Assembly (NCBI GenBank): GCA_946887385.1
Contig: CAMPKU010000072.1
Coordinates: 1 to 17,060 of the forward strand
Reading direction: 5' to 3'
Length of the DNA: 17,060 nt
Source of the DNA: an uncultured Gammaproteobacteria bacterium
Lineage (GTDB): Bacteria; Pseudomonadota; Gammaproteobacteria; Rariloculales; Rariloculaceae
Positions 14,563 through 17,060 of the stretch are shown here, piece by piece; position 1 is the stretch's first letter; every line of letters begins with the position of its first letter. The translations under genes and the position numbers were made by a program. The notes beneath the pieces are model-generated. The model did not search any database and was not told the DNA's origin. It saw only the letters and a program-made list of their open reading frames with translations.

Positions 14563-14624
14563 GGTTTCGCCAGTATAGATGCCGGTACACTGTCGCGGAT
14601 AGCACGCGTCATAAAGGGAATCTC
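14563..14624. promoter_or_regulatory. Divergent intergenic region, mntA / heme-propeller gene
   Basis: Only 62 nt separate the two divergent ATGs. On the minus strand TATACT (14572-14577) is a good -10 candidate for mntA, without a clear -35 at standard spacing. On the plus strand TACACT (14586-14591) is a weaker -10 candidate for the gene at 14625. The ribosome site AAAGGGA (14613-14619) precedes that ATG by 5 nt. The promoter calls are tentative. Confidence 0.35.
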
Positions 14625-16346
14625 ATGGCGACTTGCACCGTCATTCGGAGCTCCGCGCTTCGCGCCCTTGCAGCCGTCGCGGTCGGCATTTGGTTCGTAG
14701 CGACGCCCGCGCGCGCCCAACCCACTGCGGCGCTATCGGGCCGCGTGACATCGGCCGCCGAAGGCGCCATGGAAGGCGTGCTCGTCAGCGCCAAGCGCGA
14801 CGGCTCGACGAAAACGGTCACCGTCGTGAGCCGTGCCGACGGCCGCTACTCGTTTTCGCGCGACCGGCTCGAGCCGGGACGTTATGCCGTGTCCGTGCGC
14901 GCCGTGAAATACGTGCTCGCGGAGCCCGAGCAGCACGTGAACGTCGCGGCCGGCAGCGCCGCGGCTCTCGATCTTGCGCTGCGCGAATCGAATCCGCTCG
15001 AGCTCGCGCTGCAGCTCACGGATCCCGAGTGGTTCGCCAGCTATCCGCTCGACGACCGCACTAAGTGGGAGCTGTTCCGCGATTGCAGCCGCTGTCACAC
15101 GATGCGGCGACCGTCGATGTCGACGTACGACGCCGAAGAGCTGGCGTGGGTGCTGCAGCGCATGGTCTATTCCGCCGGCAGCTCGCCGATGCGCTTCCAA
15201 TTGCCCGCCGCGGCGACACCACACTGGGGCCGCGCGGAACAGGGCGAACCCTCGGCGTTGCAAAAGCGCCAGGCCGACGCCGTGGCCGCGATCAACTTGC
15301 ACGAGGGCATGTGGCGCTATGAGCTGAAGACGATGCCGCGGCCCACTGGCAAAGAGACGGAAGTCGTCTATACCACGTGGGACCTTCCGGCCACGGCGCG
15401 GCCGCACGACACACGCATTGCGGCCGACGGCGCGATCTGGTTCAACCACTTCAACGACAATGCGATCGGCCGGCTCGATCCGAAAACCGGCGAGGTCAAA
15501 GAATGGCGCTGGCCGTACCGCGCCGAGGCAGGCTCGTTCCGACCGACGGGCGCGCGCACGCTGATGGGGCCCGATGCCCGCGGCCGCTGGTACATCGGCA
15601 ACCAAGCGCAAGGCGGGGTCGTCGTGTTCGATCCGAGCACGGAGCAGTTCGAGTTTCATGAGCCGCCGGGCGGCGGCGAGATGATCGACGTGTCTCACGC
15701 GCAAGTCGACGGCAACGCGTGGCGCGCCGTCGCGGGGCCCGTGGCCGGCGGCGGCGTATACCAGATCGATCTCGAAACGTGGCAGCACCAAGAGATCAAA
15801 GGTACGAACGAGAAGCCGCTCTACGCCTACGACGTCGCAAGCGACTCGCGCAACAACGTCTACGGCAGCGCGCGCGGCGCGCCGTACGTGTGGCGCATCG
15901 ACGCGAAGACGCACGCCGTCTCCTACTTCGACATTCCGGCCGAGCCGCGCGGCACGGGCTCCTTCGGCTCGGGCATGCGGCGCGGCATTACCGATGCTCA
16001 AGATCGGTTGTGGTGGGGCGGTTACGACGGCGGGTTCATCGGCCTACTCGACCCGCGCAAGGCCTCCGGCGAGCAAATGAAGCTGTATCCGGTGCCGTTC
16101 CCGTATTTCTTTCCGTACGACGCGCACCATGACGACCGCGGCTACACCTGGACGGGCGGTATCTACGCCGATCGCGTGGCGCGCATGAACGTCGAGAGCG
16201 GCGAATGGAATTTTTATTTGCTGCCGTTCGAAGCAAACATTCGCGACGTGAACTTGCAACCGCCGCAAGGCAACGGCTTGTCGGGCCTTTGGATCGGCCA
16301 CACGCATCAAGCGATGATCACGCTCGTCGAGCCGCTCGCCCGCTAA
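14625..16346 (+). CDS. Secreted protein: regulatory-like domain, CxxCH heme motif and Vgb-like beta-propeller
   Basis: The 573-aa product has a signal peptide (cut near ARA-Q, 31). A carboxypeptidase-regulatory-like domain (~35-118: ALSGRVTS, VLVSAKRDG, ADGRYSF, LEPGRYAVSV) comes first. A c-type heme attachment site, CSRCH (154-158), sits in a short helical segment (~130-235) where Met180 or Met189 could be the distal ligand. Residues ~245-570 form a beta-propeller with repeated blades of the virginiamycin B lyase type: ADGAIWFNHFNDNAIGRLDP (268-287), DARGRWYIG, DSRNNVYGSA, DAQDRLWWGG, DDRGYTWTGG, each followed by a strand such as DPKTGEVKEW. The name lyase should not imply antibiotic resistance; the function of such heme-propeller fusions is unknown to me, and a periplasmic redox enzyme is the best guess. 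The ATG has AAAGGGA 5 nt upstream. A hairpin follows the stop. Confidence 0.85.
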   Translation: MATCTVIRSSALRALAAVAVGIWFVATPARAQPTAALSGRVTSAAEGAMEGVLVSAKRDGSTKTVTVVSRADGRYSFSRDRLEPGRYAVSVRAVKYVLAEPEQHVNVAAGSAAALDLALRESNPLELALQLTDPEWFASYPLDDRTKWELFRDCSRCHTMRRPSMSTYDAEELAWVLQRMVYSAGSSPMRFQLPAAATPHWGRAEQGEPSALQKRQADAVAAINLHEGMWRYELKTMPRPTGKETEVVYTTWDLPATARPHDTRIAADGAIWFNHFNDNAIGRLDPKTGEVKEWRWPYRAEAGSFRPTGARTLMGPDARGRWYIGNQAQGGVVVFDPSTEQFEFHEPPGGGEMIDVSHAQVDGNAWRAVAGPVAGGGVYQIDLETWQHQEIKGTNEKPLYAYDVASDSRNNVYGSARGAPYVWRIDAKTHAVSYFDIPAEPRGTGSFGSGMRRGITDAQDRLWWGGYDGGFIGLLDPRKASGEQMKLYPVPFPYFFPYDAHHDDRGYTWTGGIYADRVARMNVESGEWNFYLLPFEANIRDVNLQPPQGNGLSGLWIGHTHQAMITLVEPLAR

Positions 16347-16371
16347 CGTTCACGCTTCGCTGTCGGTAGCG

Positions 16372-16399
16372 CACGCGCCACACGCGCGCGTGATGTTTT
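16372..16399 (+). terminator. Candidate intrinsic terminator after the heme-propeller gene
   Basis: CACGCGC (16372-16378) pairs perfectly with GCGCGTG (16386-16392) across a 7-nt loop, followed by ATGTTTT. It starts 26 nt after the TAA ending at 16346. The T-run is short (4), so strength is uncertain. The rest of the 125-nt gap (16347-16471) holds no further gene that I can see and presumably the promoter of the lipoprotein gene. Confidence 0.5.
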
Positions 16400-16471
16400 G
16401 CACGCACGTTTGAACCTTCTTCCGCCGAGCGCGGAACTCACTCGCCACTAAGAGCAGTGCGAGAAAGCAAC

Positions 16472-17060
16472 ATGCGTGGCAACCCACTTTGGCGCGCCGC
16501 AAGGCGGCTTTTTGTCCCAGGAATGTGCGCGACGCTCGCGGCATGCGGCTCCGGCGACGGTTTCGTCGGCAGCGGCGGCGCCACGGGCCCGCTCACGCCG
16601 AGCTTCGACTCGATTCAAGCCAACGTGTTCGAGCCGATTTGCGAGCATTGCCACTCGGGCGCCAATGCACCCGTGGGCTTGCGGCTCGACGCGGCGAACA
16701 GTTACGCGTTGCTCGTCGGCGTTGCGAGCGGCGAGCAGCCGAACGTTCTGCGCGTGGCGCCCGGCGATCCGAACAACAGCTATCTGATACACAAGCTCGA
16801 AGGCACGGCCGCCGTCGGCGAACGAATGCCGGCGGGACTGCCGGCCCTGCCGCAAGCGGACATCGACGTGATTCGACAATGGATCACGGACGGTGCCACG
16901 GCGAGCTCGTCCCCCTCGGCGCCGATCCGGGTGACGTCGGTTTCGCCGGTCGCGGGCTCCACCGTGACGGCGATGCCGGCCTCGATCACGGTGAGCTTCG
17001 ACCGCGAGCTCAACGCGCCGTCGGTGACGACGGCGACGTTCACGCTGCACCGCGCCGGCC
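16472..17060 (+). CDS. Heme-binding lipoprotein with SbsA/Big_5-type Ig-like domain, truncated at the window end
   Basis: The gene is open at the right edge; 196 codons are visible from the ATG at 16472, which has GAGAAAG about 5 nt upstream. The N-terminus is a lipoprotein signal with lipobox LAAC (Cys25), then a Gly-rich linker. A c-type cytochrome-like segment (~45-142) carries CEHCH (57-61), PNNSYLIHKLEG and a likely distal Met119 in GERMP, ending IRQWITDGA. This pattern matches small cytochrome domains of the kind annotated Planctomycete-type or C-type cytochrome. From ~152 an Ig-like domain begins (IRVTSVSPVAGSTV, SITVSFDREL), typical of SbsA/Big_5 repeats, and more are likely beyond the edge. 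It is predicted to be membrane-anchored in the periplasm or at the surface. It shares the plus strand and the heme theme with the gene before it but a terminator candidate lies between. Confidence 0.85.
   Translation, partial: MRGNPLWRAARRLFVPGMCATLAACGSGDGFVGSGGATGPLTPSFDSIQANVFEPICEHCHSGANAPVGLRLDAANSYALLVGVASGEQPNVLRVAPGDPNNSYLIHKLEGTAAVGERMPAGLPALPQADIDVIRQWITDGATASSSPSAPIRVTSVSPVAGSTVTAMPASITVSFDRELNAPSVTTATFTLHRAG

Noticed and set aside
14625..16346. Streptogramin (virginiamycin B) resistance gene
   Set aside because: Only the propeller blades resemble Vgb; the extra regulatory-like and heme segments and export signal argue against a cytoplasmic antibiotic lyase.

Overview
The window is G+C-rich DNA (roughly two thirds G+C by eye), densely packed with bacterial genes. 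The first gene ends in a GlyGly-CTERM-type sorting tail, and outer-membrane, lipoprotein and periplasmic c-type heme proteins are present. Together these point to a Gram-negative proteobacterium, most likely a gammaproteobacterium; a finer placement would be a guess. No tRNA, rRNA, CRISPR array, IS element or phage gene was seen.

Layout. (1) 1-242, plus strand: the C-terminal end of a proline/glutamate-repeat surface protein with a GlyGly-CTERM tail. It meets a minus-strand gene tail to tail. (2) 236-10432, minus strand, six co-directional genes in transcription order: a secreted cupredoxin-like protein; a predicted outer-membrane beta-barrel overlapping it; an orphan CheB with a C-terminal zinc ribbon; a CheB-CheR-PAS-PAS protein; a CheB-CheR-PAS-PAS-histidine kinase-receiver protein; and a glutathione S-transferase. 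(3) 10542-12914, plus strand, divergent from the cupredoxin gene: a membrane sensor with a degenerate GGDEF and an intact-looking EAL domain. (4) 12931-14562, minus strand: an mntA-hepT toxin-antitoxin pair followed closely by trmO, a tRNA methyltransferase. (5) 14625-17060, plus strand: a secreted protein joining a carboxypeptidase-regulatory-like domain, a CxxCH heme motif and a virginiamycin B lyase-like beta-propeller; then a hairpin terminator candidate; then a truncated heme lipoprotein with an Ig-like SbsA/Big_5-type domain.

How the parts may work together. The core is a signalling island. Three consecutive genes each begin with a CheB methylesterase domain, two also carry CheR, and one continues into a hybrid histidine kinase. 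No chemoreceptor, CheA or CheW is nearby, so this looks like a non-classical use of chemotaxis modules. The cupredoxin, barrel and EAL sensor form a second possible unit, an envelope redox or copper input linked to c-di-GMP turnover; that link is inference from gene order. The MntA-HepT-TrmO unit is visibly less G+C-rich. Its HepT has Gln where the catalytic His of the RX4HXY motif should be, so the toxin may be dead or altered while the antitoxin motif and the modifiable Tyr are kept.
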